This document shows positions 8,714 through 16,722 of a stretch of 64,000 bases of DNA, in pieces; position 1 is the first letter of the stretch, and every line of letters begins with the position of its first letter. Made by a program: the position numbers and the translations under genes. Below the pieces are notes generated by a model, which saw only the letters and a list, made by a program, of their open reading frames with translations, searched no databases and was not told the DNA's origin. Source of the DNA: Simonsiella sp051414845 (GTDB lineage Bacteria; Pseudomonadota; Gammaproteobacteria; Burkholderiales; Neisseriaceae); assembly GCA_051414845.1 (NCBI GenBank), contig CP183313.1:806001-870000 (forward strand). Direction: 5' to 3'.

Positions 8714-9358
8714 ATGTTCAAACCAATAGTTTGTAGTTTCATTACGCTCGCCTTATTTTCAGGCAGCCTAAATGCCAAAACCATTGAAATTGAAGATGAA
8801 CTTTGCCTATATCACGCAAAAATTGACGAGAAAAAATACAGCGAACAACAATTTCGCGACACGATGGAAATGTTGTTGCGCTACAATGCGTTCGTTGCCA
8901 GTGTTGACCATCGCCACAGCGAAACGGAAATTCGCCAAGCCTACGCCAAAAATATTCAACAACTGCACAATTTTAAATTGCTGCCGCACCCGATTTTTGA
9001 CACCGCGCGACAACAAATGCTGGCGAAAGGCGAATTTTTGCGCGATTTAACTTTAACTGAATCACGTGCCGTACATCAGCATAACCCAAAAATTTTGCAG
9101 CAATTTCAGCCACAACTGGCGCAATGCCAAATACTTGCCAATCAAGTTAGCCCTGCCGAACTTCAAGCGGCAGCGAACAAATATATTTTTATTCGCGAAG
9201 CTCCTAATTTAGTGCAATGGCACAAATGTGTGAACAGCGTGCAACCTGACGTTGCTGTGCATACTGATGATAAGAAAAACGGCGTAGTGGCAGCGCGCAA
9301 AGCCTATTTTTTATTTGCGCAAGGCAAAGCCAAAAAGATTGAATGCGATGAGCCGTGA
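8714..9358 (+). CDS. Hypothetical secreted protein
   Basis: 214 residues. The start MFKPIVCSFITLALFSG follows AAGGAATATCT; an upstream in-frame ATG at 8684 lies in the miniature element and is rejected. The N-terminus is a signal peptide ending around SLNA-KT, and the signal's end is encoded by a DUS-like sequence. The mature part is helical and basic (family unrecognised), with three or four cysteines (CLYHAK, AQCQILA, KCVNS, IECDEP) that could form disulfides in the periplasm. No function assigned. Confidence 0.8.
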   Translation: MFKPIVCSFITLALFSGSLNAKTIEIEDELCLYHAKIDEKKYSEQQFRDTMEMLLRYNAFVASVDHRHSETEIRQAYAKNIQQLHNFKLLPHPIFDTARQQMLAKGEFLRDLTLTESRAVHQHNPKILQQFQPQLAQCQILANQVSPAELQAAANKYIFIREAPNLVQWHKCVNSVQPDVAVHTDDKKNGVVAARKAYFLFAQGKAKKIECDEP

Positions 9359-9422
9359 ATTTTCAGGCAGCCTGAAACCTTTGCCAAACCCTTTCAGGTT
9401 GCCTAAAATATCCATTTAGAGC

Positions 9423-9440
9423 GCGGACGTCCTCGTCCGC
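9423..9440. repeat. GCGGACG-type short palindromic repeat
   Basis: GCGGACG-TCCT-CGTCCGC, a 7-bp stem with a 4-base loop. Related copies occur at 11592, 11636 and 53757, always next to DUS copies in intergenic DNA. Confidence 0.7.
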
Positions 9441-9483
9441 ATCTTTGATTTTGTTGAAAATTTTATTTTTGAAATAAAGATTT

Positions 9484-9500
9484 GGGAGCGAGTCGCTCCC
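9484..9500. repeat. GGGAGCGA-type short palindromic repeat
   Basis: GGGAGCGA-G-TCGCTCCC is a perfect 8-bp inverted repeat. Close copies are at 13883-13899 and 29417-29433. All are followed within about 100 bases by a DUS or its fragment. Confidence 0.7.
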
Positions 9501-9572
9501 ACACCCAATTCTACAAAGGTCTCAGCCTGAGTTGCTTCCCACTTTTTACACCCATATTATAAGGAACAAAAC

Positions 9573-9926
9573 ATGAGCACTATCCAACGTTTTGGCAGCA
9601 ATGCCCGTTTATCCGAAGCTGTTACTGCCAATGGTTTCGTGTTTCTAGCTGGCATGGTTCCAGAAAAAACCGATGGCAATATTATTGAGCAAACTGCCGA
9701 TGTATTGCGTCAAATTGATGAATGGCTGGAAAAATGCGGCTCTAGCAAATCACATATTTTGGAAGCGACTATTTACTTACCGAATATGGACGATTACGAC
9801 GGCATGAACATTGCATGGGACGAATGGGTTGATACGTCCAACAGCCCTGCGCGTGCATGTGTTGAAGCGAAACTAGCGAAGTCAGAATGGAAAGTGGAAA
9901 TCAAAATTTCTGCGGTACAAAAATAA
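9573..9926 (+). CDS. RidA/YjgF family protein (YoaB-like)
   Basis: 117 residues. It has the Rid fold signature: GFVFLAGMVPEKTDGNIIEQTADVLRQIDEWL, then ILEATIYLPNMDDYDGMN, then SPARACVEAKLAKSEWKVEI. The arginine in PARACVEA is at the position used by RidA to bind the carboxylate of 2-aminoacrylate and related imines. It likely deaminates reactive enamines or imines; the subfamily with the GMVPEKT motif is closer to YoaB than to classical RidA. AAGGAAC precedes the ATG. A DUS hairpin follows. Confidence 0.9.
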   Translation: MSTIQRFGSNARLSEAVTANGFVFLAGMVPEKTDGNIIEQTADVLRQIDEWLEKCGSSKSHILEATIYLPNMDDYDGMNIAWDEWVDTSNSPARACVEAKLAKSEWKVEIKISAVQK

Positions 9927-9977
9927 GCGCAATGTCGATGATTTGCTGCTAAATGAACAAGCAGATTGAAATAATTT

Positions 9978-10007
9978 AGGCTGCCTGAAAATGTTTTCAG
10001 GCAGCCT
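9978..10007. terminator. DUS inverted-pair hairpin after the RidA gene
   Basis: AGGCTGCCTGAAA and TTTCAGGCAGCCT enclose a short loop (ATG plus T), 52 bases past the stop. Confidence 0.65.
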
Positions 10008-10177
10008 AAAACCTTTGCAAAATCTTGTATGTGAGGTGGATCTCATATCCGCCTTATCTTCAAACAAATTGAATTTCAGAATAAAATCTTGCAAGCAAAA
10101 AAAAGGCATATATGAAATCTGCCCCTACGCACGGTTTTTTTGTAAAGGTTTCAAATTATCCATACGCACAAGTAAAA

Positions 10178-10206
10178 GGCAGTCTGAAAGCATTTTCAGG
10201 CTGCCT
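10178..10206. terminator. DUS-type hairpin downstream of pgk
   Basis: AGGCAGTCTGAAA and TTTCAGGCTGCCT, one mismatch in the stem. It lies 18 bases beyond the pgk stop on the minus strand. One arm is a DUS variant (CAGTCTGAA). Confidence 0.6.
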
Positions 10207-10223
10207 GAATATTTTTAAATCAA

Positions 10224-11402
10224 TTATTTAGCGAAACGCTCCAACGCTGCGACTGCTGGCAACTTCTTGCCTTCCAAAAATTCCAAGAACGCGCCGCCGC
10301 CTGTGGAAATGTAGCCGATTTGGTCGGTAATGCCGAATTTCGCAATCGCCGCCAACGTGTCGCCGCCGCCTGCAATTGAAAAACCGTTGCTTTCTGCCAC
10401 TGCACGCGAAACCACTTCCGTACCGTTGGCAAATTGGGCAAATTCAAACACGCCCACAGGACCGTTCCACACGATGGTGCCAGCGTTTTTTAAAATTTCC
10501 GCCAATTCAGCCGCCGCGTTGGGACCGATGTCTAAAATCATGTCGTCGGCCGCCACGTCGTCAATATTTTTCGTTTCGGCTGTGGCGGTTTCGGCAAATT
10601 CTTTCGCGGTAACCACATCACTCGGCAATGGCACGACGCCACCTTTTTCCGCCATTTTGGCGATGATTTTCTTCGCGTCTTCCACCAAATCAGGTTCGGC
10701 TAATGATTTGCCAATCGGTTTGTCTTGCGCCAACAAGAATGTGTTGGCAATGCCGCCGCCGACAATCAGCTGGTCCACCTTGTCCGCCAAACTTTCCAAA
10801 ATCGTCAATTTGGTGGACACTTTGCTGCCCGCCACAATCGCTACCATCGGGCGTGCTGGCTCTTTCAAGGCTTTGCCCAAAGCGTCCAATTCCGCTGTCA
10901 TCAAAATGCCAGCCACAGACACAGGTGCAGCCGTTGCCACCGCTTCGGTGGACGCTTGCGCACGGTGTGCCGTACCAAACGCATCATTCACAAACACATC
11001 GCACAACGCCGCATACGCCTTGCCCAATTCCGCGTCATTTTTCTTTTCACCTTTATTGATGCGCACGTTTTGCAGCAACGCTACTTCGCCAGCTGCCACG
11101 GTTGGCTTGTTGTCGCGCCAATCGTTCAACACCTTCACTTCTTTGCCCAGCAATTTGCCTAAATGCGCGGCAACGGGCGCAACATCATCTTCCGCGTAGA
11201 ATTCACCTTCAGTCGGGCGACCTAAATGCGTCATCACAATCACGCCCGCGCCATTGTCCAAGCAATATTGGATAGACGGAAGCGACGCACGAATGCGCGT
11301 ATCGTCAGAAATATTGCCGTCTTTGAATGGCACGTTCAAATCGGCACGGATTAACACGGTTTTGCCGTTTACATTTTGTTCAGTTAATTTCAAAAAGCTC
11401 AT
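10224..11402 (-). CDS. pgk: Phosphoglycerate kinase
   Basis: Glycolytic ATP-forming enzyme. 392 residues, normal length. Motifs: TVLIRADLNVPFKDG at the N-terminus, VIVMTHLGRPTEG, LLQNVRINKGEKKND, PMVAIVAGSKVSTKL, the nucleotide-binding GPVGVFEF and C-terminal STGGGAFLEFLEGK. The GC content is higher than that of surrounding accessory genes, as for other core genes here. It appears to be a single-gene unit, with DUS hairpins on the downstream side. Confidence 0.98.
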   Translation of the reverse strand: MSFLKLTEQNVNGKTVLIRADLNVPFKDGNISDDTRIRASLPSIQYCLDNGAGVIVMTHLGRPTEGEFYAEDDVAPVAAHLGKLLGKEVKVLNDWRDNKPTVAAGEVALLQNVRINKGEKKNDAELGKAYAALCDVFVNDAFGTAHRAQASTEAVATAAPVSVAGILMTAELDALGKALKEPARPMVAIVAGSKVSTKLTILESLADKVDQLIVGGGIANTFLLAQDKPIGKSLAEPDLVEDAKKIIAKMAEKGGVVPLPSDVVTAKEFAETATAETKNIDDVAADDMILDIGPNAAAELAEILKNAGTIVWNGPVGVFEFAQFANGTEVVSRAVAESNGFSIAGGGDTLAAIAKFGITDQIGYISTGGGAFLEFLEGKKLPAVAALERFAK

Positions 11403-11591
11403 GGTTCAATCCTTTGGTTTGGGGTTAGAAATCTGTTGTAGGTGAGGGGCAAGACTCAACAAGATAATTATCAATATGTTGGGTCAAGACCCAACCTACG
11501 ATTCAGGTTGACTGAAAATAGGCGGATTATAACGCGTTCTGCGTTTTCAGGCAGCCTGAAAAGGCGCGATAGCAACATAAGCATGTGGAGA

Positions 11592-11653
11592 GCGGACGTC
11601 CCCGTCCGCATTCAACGGATTGCGCATATCGTTTTGCGGACGAGGACGTCCGC
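11592..11653. repeat. Inverted pair of GCGGACG palindromes
   Basis: GCGGACGTCCCCGTCCGC at 11592-11609 and GCGGACGAGGACGTCCGC at 11636-11653, separated by 26 bases. They are near reverse complements of each other and each is palindromic, so several hairpins are possible. They lie between pgk and modC (264 bases without a gene), along with DUS copies at 11545 and 11666. Confidence 0.65.
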
Positions 11654-11666
11654 ACTCCAAGTTTTT

Positions 11667-12371
11667 TCAGGCAGCCTGAACATCGCGTTGCAATTCGCCA
11701 TTTTTCATGCGCCAGATTTCTTGCGCTAATACTTCGCTGTCTTGTTTATCGTGTGTAATCAATAGCATGGGAATATTCAATTCTTGCACCAAAGCCAATA
11801 CTTCCTGTCGCATATGCGCGCGCAAATCCGTATCCAGCGCAGAAAAGGGTTCGTCCAATAATAACCAGCGCGGTTGCGTAATACAGGCGCGGGCTAAGGC
11901 GGTGCGCTGTTTTTGTCCGCCTGAAATTTGGTGCGGATAATGGTGTGCGATGTGGCTTAATTGCATTCGGCTGAGCCATTTTTCGGTGCGCTCATCTGGC
12001 TGATTGCGTGGCTGATTGCGCCAGTTTTGCTGCAAACCAAAAGCGATATTTTGCGCGACAGTTAAATGGGGAAATAAGGCGTAATCTTGAAACATAAAAC
12101 CAACGTGGCGTTGTTGCGGTGGCAACCAGAGCTTGCGTGTGCTGTCGGCATAAATGTGGTTTTGGATTTGGATGAATTGTGGAGAATTGGCTTTCAGGCT
12201 GCCTGAAAAAGGCTGCCTGAAACCCGCCAACAATTGCAGCAACACGCTTTTGCCTGAACCGCTTGCGCCGATAATCGCCAAACGTTGCGCTTGGCTTTGG
12301 CATTGGGCGTTTAGGCTGAATGTGTGTTGTGGCGTGTTTAAAGTGGTGTGCAGTTTGAAATTAAAAATCAT
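11667..12371 (-). CDS. modC: Molybdate-type ABC transporter ATP-binding protein, short form
   Basis: 234 residues, ATPase domain only: Walker A GASGSGKS, Q-loop VGFMFQDYALFPHLTV, signature SGGQKQRTALARA, Walker B WLLLDEPFSALD and H-loop ITHDK. Full-length ModC has a C-terminal TOBE/Mop domain of about 100 residues, which is absent. The stop codon and the last residues (QAA) are supplied by a DUS, and an internal DUS encodes FSGSLKAN. The ModC call rests mainly on the adjacent ModB; a sulfate or tungstate specificity is possible. Start chosen at MIFNFKLH, after a DUS. Confidence 0.85.
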   Translation of the reverse strand: MIFNFKLHTTLNTPQHTFSLNAQCQSQAQRLAIIGASGSGKSVLLQLLAGFRQPFSGSLKANSPQFIQIQNHIYADSTRKLWLPPQQRHVGFMFQDYALFPHLTVAQNIAFGLQQNWRNQPRNQPDERTEKWLSRMQLSHIAHHYPHQISGGQKQRTALARACITQPRWLLLDEPFSALDTDLRAHMRQEVLALVQELNIPMLLITHDKQDSEVLAQEIWRMKNGELQRDVQAA

Positions 12372-12435
12372 GGAATGGCTTTCAGGCTGCCTGCGGAGTG
12401 ATGACATATATTTTGGTGGAGAGAGTCAACCCTAT

Positions 12436-13110
12436 TTATTGCTGCTTTTGATAACGCGGTTTGCTCAATATTTGCGCCAGCCACAAAATGACAACGCATA
12501 CCACCGAAATGACGATAACTAATTGATTAGCAAGCGTGTCATCACCTGCTTGCACGGCTTCATAAATGGCGATGGAGAGCGTTTGCGTTTCATTGGGAAT
12601 GCTGCCTGCAATCATAAGCGTTGCGCCAAATTCGCCCAGCGCACGGGCGAAGGCGAGCAAAACACCAGCGAGTATGCCGCGCCATGCGAGTGGAAAAGTA
12701 ACGCGCAAAAAGATGGCGATTTCGGTTAGCCCGAGCATGCGCGCGGCGTGTTCTAATTCGGGATTGACGCTTTCAAACGAGCTGCGGGCGGGTTTGACAA
12801 TTAAGGGAAAGGTAACGACTGTCGTGGCAATGACCGCGCCTTGCCATGTGAAAATTAAGTTGATACCGAAGCTGTTTTGCAGCCATTGTCCCAGCGCGCC
12901 TTGTTTGCCGAATAACACCAATAAATAATAGCCCAACACTGTGGGCGGCAAAACCATAGGCAAAGTCAAAAGCGTATCCCAAAAATCGCGCGCGATGATG
13001 CGGTGTTTGGCAAGCGCGTAGCCTGTGAGTGTGCCTAGCAATAAATTGATGGCGGTGGCACAGGTGGCAACTTTTAAGGAAAGTAATAGGGCGGGAAGAA
13101 GATTGTCCAT
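12436..13110 (-). CDS. modB: Molybdate ABC transporter permease
   Basis: 224 residues with five or six membrane helices. It has ModB hallmarks: LPMVLPPTVLGYYLLVLFG, and the coupling loop RMLGLTEIAIFLRVTFPLAWRGILAGVLLAFARALGEFGATLMIAG, where the EAA loop contacts ModC. It is followed by modC after 64 bases. No modA (periplasmic binding protein) is present beside them, which is unusual; it may lie elsewhere. Confidence 0.93.
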   Translation of the reverse strand: MDNLLPALLLSLKVATCATAINLLLGTLTGYALAKHRIIARDFWDTLLTLPMVLPPTVLGYYLLVLFGKQGALGQWLQNSFGINLIFTWQGAVIATTVVTFPLIVKPARSSFESVNPELEHAARMLGLTEIAIFLRVTFPLAWRGILAGVLLAFARALGEFGATLMIAGSIPNETQTLSIAIYEAVQAGDDTLANQLVIVISVVCVVILWLAQILSKPRYQKQQ

Positions 13111-13157
13111 AGGATGGGGTTTTCAGGCTGCCTGAAAATTTCGGAGGCATGTATTGC

Positions 13158-13778
13158 TTATAAACCGAGAATGCTGCTGTCGCCTTTGCCTTGGCGGATG
13201 AGTTCTGTGCCGTCGGTCATGTCAATAACGGTGGTGGGTTCTGTGCCACACCAGCCGCCGTCAATGACTAAATCGACGCTATGCTCTAGGCGGTCGCGGA
13301 TTTCGTATGGGTCGGTAAGCGATTCTTCATCTTCAGGGAGCATGAGTGTGCACGATAAGATGGGTTCACCTACTTCGGCAATCAGGGCTAGGGCGATTTT
13401 GTTGTCGGGGACGCGTAAGCCGATGGTTTTGCGTTTGGGGTGTAGGGTGCGGTTGGGTACTTCTTTGGTGGCTTGCAGAATGAAGGTGTAGCTGCCTGGT
13501 GTTGCGGCTTTGAGTTTGCGATATTGGGCGTTATCGACTTTGGCATAAGTGCCTAATTCACTTAAATCGGCACACATGAGCGTGAGATGGTGCTTTTGGT
13601 CGATTTTGCGGATGTTGAGTATGCGTTCCATGGCGGTTTTGTTGCCTAGGGCGCAGCCGAGTGCGTAACATGAATCGGTTGGATACACGACTACGCCGCC
13701 GTTTTTGATGATGTCGGCGGCTTGTTTGATGAGTCGATCTTGTGGGTTATCGGGGTGGATGGCGAAGAATTGGGACAT
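13158..13778 (-). CDS. YciO-type Sua5/YrdC family protein
   Basis: 206 residues. Sua5/YrdC/YciO fold: GGVVVYPTDSCYALGC, RILNIRKIDQKHHLTLMCADLSELGTYA, PGSYTFILQATKEVPNRTLHPKRKTIGLRVPDN and DLVIDGGWCGTEPTTVID. The KRKTIGLRVPD block and overall length fit YciO rather than TsaC. TsaC makes threonylcarbamoyl-AMP for the t6A modification of tRNA; YciO proteins retain weak activity, but their role is uncertain. AAGGAAAC precedes the start. A GGGAGCGA repeat and a DUS variant lie upstream. Confidence 0.9.
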   Translation of the reverse strand: MSQFFAIHPDNPQDRLIKQAADIIKNGGVVVYPTDSCYALGCALGNKTAMERILNIRKIDQKHHLTLMCADLSELGTYAKVDNAQYRKLKAATPGSYTFILQATKEVPNRTLHPKRKTIGLRVPDNKIALALIAEVGEPILSCTLMLPEDEESLTDPYEIRDRLEHSVDLVIDGGWCGTEPTTVIDMTDGTELIRQGKGDSSILGL

Positions 13779-13882
13779 GGTGTTTCCTTTGCGGATTTTG
13801 TTTTCAGGCTGCTTGAAAGTATAAAGTTGGAGTTTGAGTGCTCTCTCGTATTCAATATTTTATTTTTGAAGTAAAAATATTT

Positions 13883-13899
13883 GGGAGCGAGCCGCTCCC
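13883..13899. repeat. GGGAGCGA-type palindromic repeat
   Basis: GGGAGCGA-G-CCGCTCCC, second copy of the family at 9484, with TTTTTGAAGTAAAAATATTT before it as in the first copy (TTTTTGAAATAAAGATTT). The shared flanks show a longer dispersed repeat of about 70 bases rather than a bare palindrome. Confidence 0.65.
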
Positions 13900-13949
13900 G
13901 CTCCAAGTTTTGTAAAGATTACAGCCTGAAGGTTTGTGCGCGCTGTTAT

Positions 13950-14429
13950 TTATTTGGCGGTTGTTTTGAGATAGTGTTCTAAGATGGCGAGCGCGTATTG
14001 CACCGCTTGTTGGCGCACTTGTTGACGGTTGCCTTCGAAGTGGTGTTTTTTTGCCCAAATGCGTTGTTTGGTGGCAAGTCCAAACCAAACGGTGCCGACT
14101 GGTTTGTCTTCTGTGCCTCCATCGGGGCCTGCGATGCCTGATATGCTCAGGGCGTAGTCGTTTTTGGTGGCGATGAGTGCGCCTAGTGCCATTTCGCGTA
14201 CGGTTTCTTCGCTGACAGCTCCATAGTGGCGCAGTGTGCCATCATTGACGTTGAGCAGTTGCTTTTTGGCTTGGTTGGAATAGGTGACAAAACTGCGGTC
14301 GAAAAAGGCGGAACTGCCTGGGATTTCGGTAAGTGCGGCAGCGAGTAATCCGCCTGTGCATGATTCGGCGCAGGTGATGATTTGTTTGCGTGCGGTAAGT
14401 TCTTGGGCGATGTATTCTAGTCGTGTCAT
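13950..14429 (-). CDS. pncC: CinA C-terminal-type nicotinamide-nucleotide amidohydrolase
   Basis: 159 residues. Motifs: IITCAESCTGGLLAAALTEIPGSSAFFDRSFVTYSNQAKKQLLNV, then GAVSEETVREMALGA and ALSISGIAGPDGGTEDKPVGTVWFGLA. This is the stand-alone deamidase domain of CinA (PncC), which converts NMN to nicotinate mononucleotide in pyridine nucleotide recycling. The catalytic serine is in ESCTGG. The gene is 38 bases from the stop of zapD, same strand, so possibly the last gene of the pilF-zapD unit. Confidence 0.92.
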   Translation of the reverse strand: MTRLEYIAQELTARKQIITCAESCTGGLLAAALTEIPGSSAFFDRSFVTYSNQAKKQLLNVNDGTLRHYGAVSEETVREMALGALIATKNDYALSISGIAGPDGGTEDKPVGTVWFGLATKQRIWAKKHHFEGNRQQVRQQAVQYALAILEHYLKTTAK

Positions 14430-14467
14430 GATGTTAAATGTTTGAATATCGTTTCAGGCTGCCTGAA

Positions 14468-15217
14468 TTATTTTTGGATAGGGTCGAAGCTGCACATTAT
14501 CATGTTGAAAGGTATGTTGCGTTCGATTTGTTGTCCTCGCATATTGTTTTGGTCGGCGGCGAGAAAACGAATGTGGGTAAAGTATTTGTTGGCAGCTACT
14601 TCTGGCAGTACGCCTTCGGATTTGGGTACTTCGATGGTGAGCAAATGGACGTTGTGCGCCATGCTGTTGTGTTGGTAATTGCCTTCAATGGCTTGACATT
14701 GGGTTATGTGCTGGTTACTGCGTAATATGTTGAGTAATAAATCGGTAGCACGGTAAGTGGGCATCATGGCTTGTGACCAAGCTTGCAGGTCTTGGCGACG
14801 TTGCTCGGGGTCTTGCTTTTGCCAAAAGTAGTAACCAGGTAATTCTACGGGAGTAGTGCCGCCTGCAACGGCAAGACGTTGTTTGAGTGCCATGAGCCAT
14901 TCGTTTTCGCGTATGTGTTGCCCGAATTTTTGTTGGATGTCTTGTAAGTCTTGGCTAGCTTGTGTGATTTGCTCAAGTCGTTCTGTTTGGTTGTTGTCTT
15001 TGGCAACTAGTTGTCTTTGGCGTTCGAGTTCTTGCAGAATTTCAAGTTTTAAGTCGGCACGTGATGAACATTCCATGATTTCAAATAGGCTACCAATGGC
15101 GACGTGATGTGACCATTTGTCATCACTGGCGAGGGTGTGATTGAAACGGTTGAATAGGTGTTTGATTCGGATGAGACTGCGGACGCGTTCAGATAGGGGA
15201 TGGTCAAAACGGAGCAT
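14468..15217 (-). CDS. zapD: Cell division protein ZapD
   Basis: 249 residues from MLRFDHPLSERVRSLIRIKHLF, after ATAAGGACAG. It has the characteristic ZapD text: FEIMECSSRADLKLEILQELERQR, PVELPGYYFWQKQDPEQRRQDL and late FTHIRFLAADQNNMRGQQIERNIPFNM. ZapD cross-links FtsZ filaments. It starts 10 bases after coaE, an arrangement (pil genes-coaE-zapD) widespread in proteobacteria. Confidence 0.96.
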   Translation of the reverse strand: MLRFDHPLSERVRSLIRIKHLFNRFNHTLASDDKWSHHVAIGSLFEIMECSSRADLKLEILQELERQRQLVAKDNNQTERLEQITQASQDLQDIQQKFGQHIRENEWLMALKQRLAVAGGTTPVELPGYYFWQKQDPEQRRQDLQAWSQAMMPTYRATDLLLNILRSNQHITQCQAIEGNYQHNSMAHNVHLLTIEVPKSEGVLPEVAANKYFTHIRFLAADQNNMRGQQIERNIPFNMIMCSFDPIQK

Positions 15218-15227
15218 GGGACTGTCC

Positions 15228-15848
15228 TTATGCGGGAACTTCATTACTGAATTGATGGGTGTAGATTTGATGTAGCTTGGCTATTTGTTGTTCTAATTCT
15301 TTCAGGTTGCCTGAATTGTGTAGCACTTTGTCTGCGATACTTAGGCGTTCTTCATCAGTAATTTGGTTATTAATAATGTTGTGAATGGTTTGTTCATCAA
15401 AACCGTTGCGCTGCTTGATTCTTTCGATGCGCTGTTGTTTATCGCTTTGAACAAGCAGCACTTCTTGTACTAAATCTAAAAAAGGGGAATTCGGTTTTAA
15501 GGTTGGCAATTCTATCATGCCGTAGATACGCTGGGCATGTTTTTGCTGCGCTTGTTTGATGTCTGCAATGATGTGGGGATGGAGAATGGATTCTAGTTGC
15601 TGTTTTTTATGGGTATCTGTGAATATAAGCTGGCGAATGTAGTCGCGATTCAGGCTGCCTGAATCGGTGAGCGCAGATGCTCCGAATTGTTGTGCAATAT
15701 TGTGTAGTGCAGGATGATTCGGATTGTTAATGATATTTTTATTGATGGCGTCTGCATCAATAATGGGGGCACCTAAATTGGAAAAATAGGCAGCGGCCTG
15801 TGTTTTGCCGCTGCCGATTCCGCCTGTTAATCCTACCCACGCGGTCAT
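15228..15848 (-). CDS. coaE: Dephospho-CoA kinase
   Basis: Last step of coenzyme A synthesis. 206 residues from MTAWVGLTGGIGSGKT (Walker A at residues 8-15). The longer frame overlaps the end of pilD and is rejected because TAAGGAACTC precedes the chosen ATG. It has APIIDADAINK, HPHIIADIK and the lid arginines RIERIKQRNGFDE. An in-frame DUS encodes SGSLNRDY. It is 10 bases from pilD upstream and 10 bases from zapD downstream. Confidence 0.96.
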   Translation of the reverse strand: MTAWVGLTGGIGSGKTQAAAYFSNLGAPIIDADAINKNIINNPNHPALHNIAQQFGASALTDSGSLNRDYIRQLIFTDTHKKQQLESILHPHIIADIKQAQQKHAQRIYGMIELPTLKPNSPFLDLVQEVLLVQSDKQQRIERIKQRNGFDEQTIHNIINNQITDEERLSIADKVLHNSGNLKELEQQIAKLHQIYTHQFSNEVPA

Positions 15849-15858
15849 AATGAGTTCC

Positions 15859-16722
15859 TTAGTGAATGAAACCTGACTTGGTAAGCCACCAGGTAACAAA
15901 GGTGCCAACTTGTTCATAAAACAAGAATACAAACCAGCCTGCTACAGCTAGGCAGGGACCAAATGCCATGGGTTGCCCATTTTGTACTCGTTTAATTAAG
16001 GCAGCAACTATACCTACTAATGCGGCTGCTAAAACAACAATCGGTACAATTGATGTGCCTAACCAAGCACCAATGGTGGCAAGCATTTTGAAGTCGCCAT
16101 AGCCCATACCTTCTTTGCCAGTTAGAAGTTTAAAGACGTGAAATAATGTCCATAAACTCATATAGCCGACAATCGCACCCATAACAGCTTTTTCTAACGG
16201 AATAAAATCTGTTAAGAGATTAAATAGTAAACCTAACCAAACGAGTGGAATGGTTAGCTGGTCGGGCAATAATTGGGTATCTGCATCAATGAATGTCAAT
16301 GCCACAACGATTGCTGTGAATAAACATGCGCCAATTGTGATGGTGCTCCAGCCGTATTGCCAAGCCATTAAACCAAACAAGATACCTGTTAATAATTCAA
16401 CTAACGGATATCGTGCACTGATAGATGTTTTGCAATTAGCACAATGTCCACGTAACAGTAACCAGCTAACAATCGGTATGTTTTGCCATGGTCTAATAGC
16501 TGAACCGCAATTGCCGCAACGTGAAGGCGGTGTCATTAAGTTGAATTTAGGGAGTGTTTCTGTTTCTAAACCAAGCTGCTCTCTGGCAGCTTGGTTCCAC
16601 TCACGTTCAAGCATGACGGGGAGGCGATAAATGACAACATTTAGAAAGCTGCCAACTAATAAACCAAATAGTATGGACAAAAAGACAGCTCCGCCATCCA
16701 TAGTAAAGTTAACCAATTGCAT
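15859..16722 (-). CDS. pilD: Type IV prepilin leader peptidase/N-methylase
   Basis: Cleaves and N-methylates pilin precursors in the inner membrane. 287 residues from MQLVNFTMDGG. The start overlaps the last codons of pilG by 14 bases, and an ATG at 16701 is an alternative. It has two CxxC zinc motifs (residues 69-72 and 94-97), the aspartate protease site FIDADTQLLPD and GYGDFKM with the second catalytic Asp. Eight membrane segments are expected. It needs PilF and PilG products encoded just upstream. Confidence 0.96.
   Translation of the reverse strand: MQLVNFTMDGGAVFLSILFGLLVGSFLNVVIYRLPVMLEREWNQAAREQLGLETETLPKFNLMTPPSRCGNCGSAIRPWQNIPIVSWLLLRGHCANCKTSISARYPLVELLTGILFGLMAWQYGWSTITIGACLFTAIVVALTFIDADTQLLPDQLTIPLVWLGLLFNLLTDFIPLEKAVMGAIVGYMSLWTLFHVFKLLTGKEGMGYGDFKMLATIGAWLGTSIVPIVVLAAALVGIVAALIKRVQNGQPMAFGPCLAVAGWFVFLFYEQVGTFVTWWLTKSGFIH

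Noticed and set aside
10330..11199. Long open frame (289 codons) on the plus strand
   Set aside because: It is the antisense of pgk. High GC core genes leave long stop-free antisense frames.
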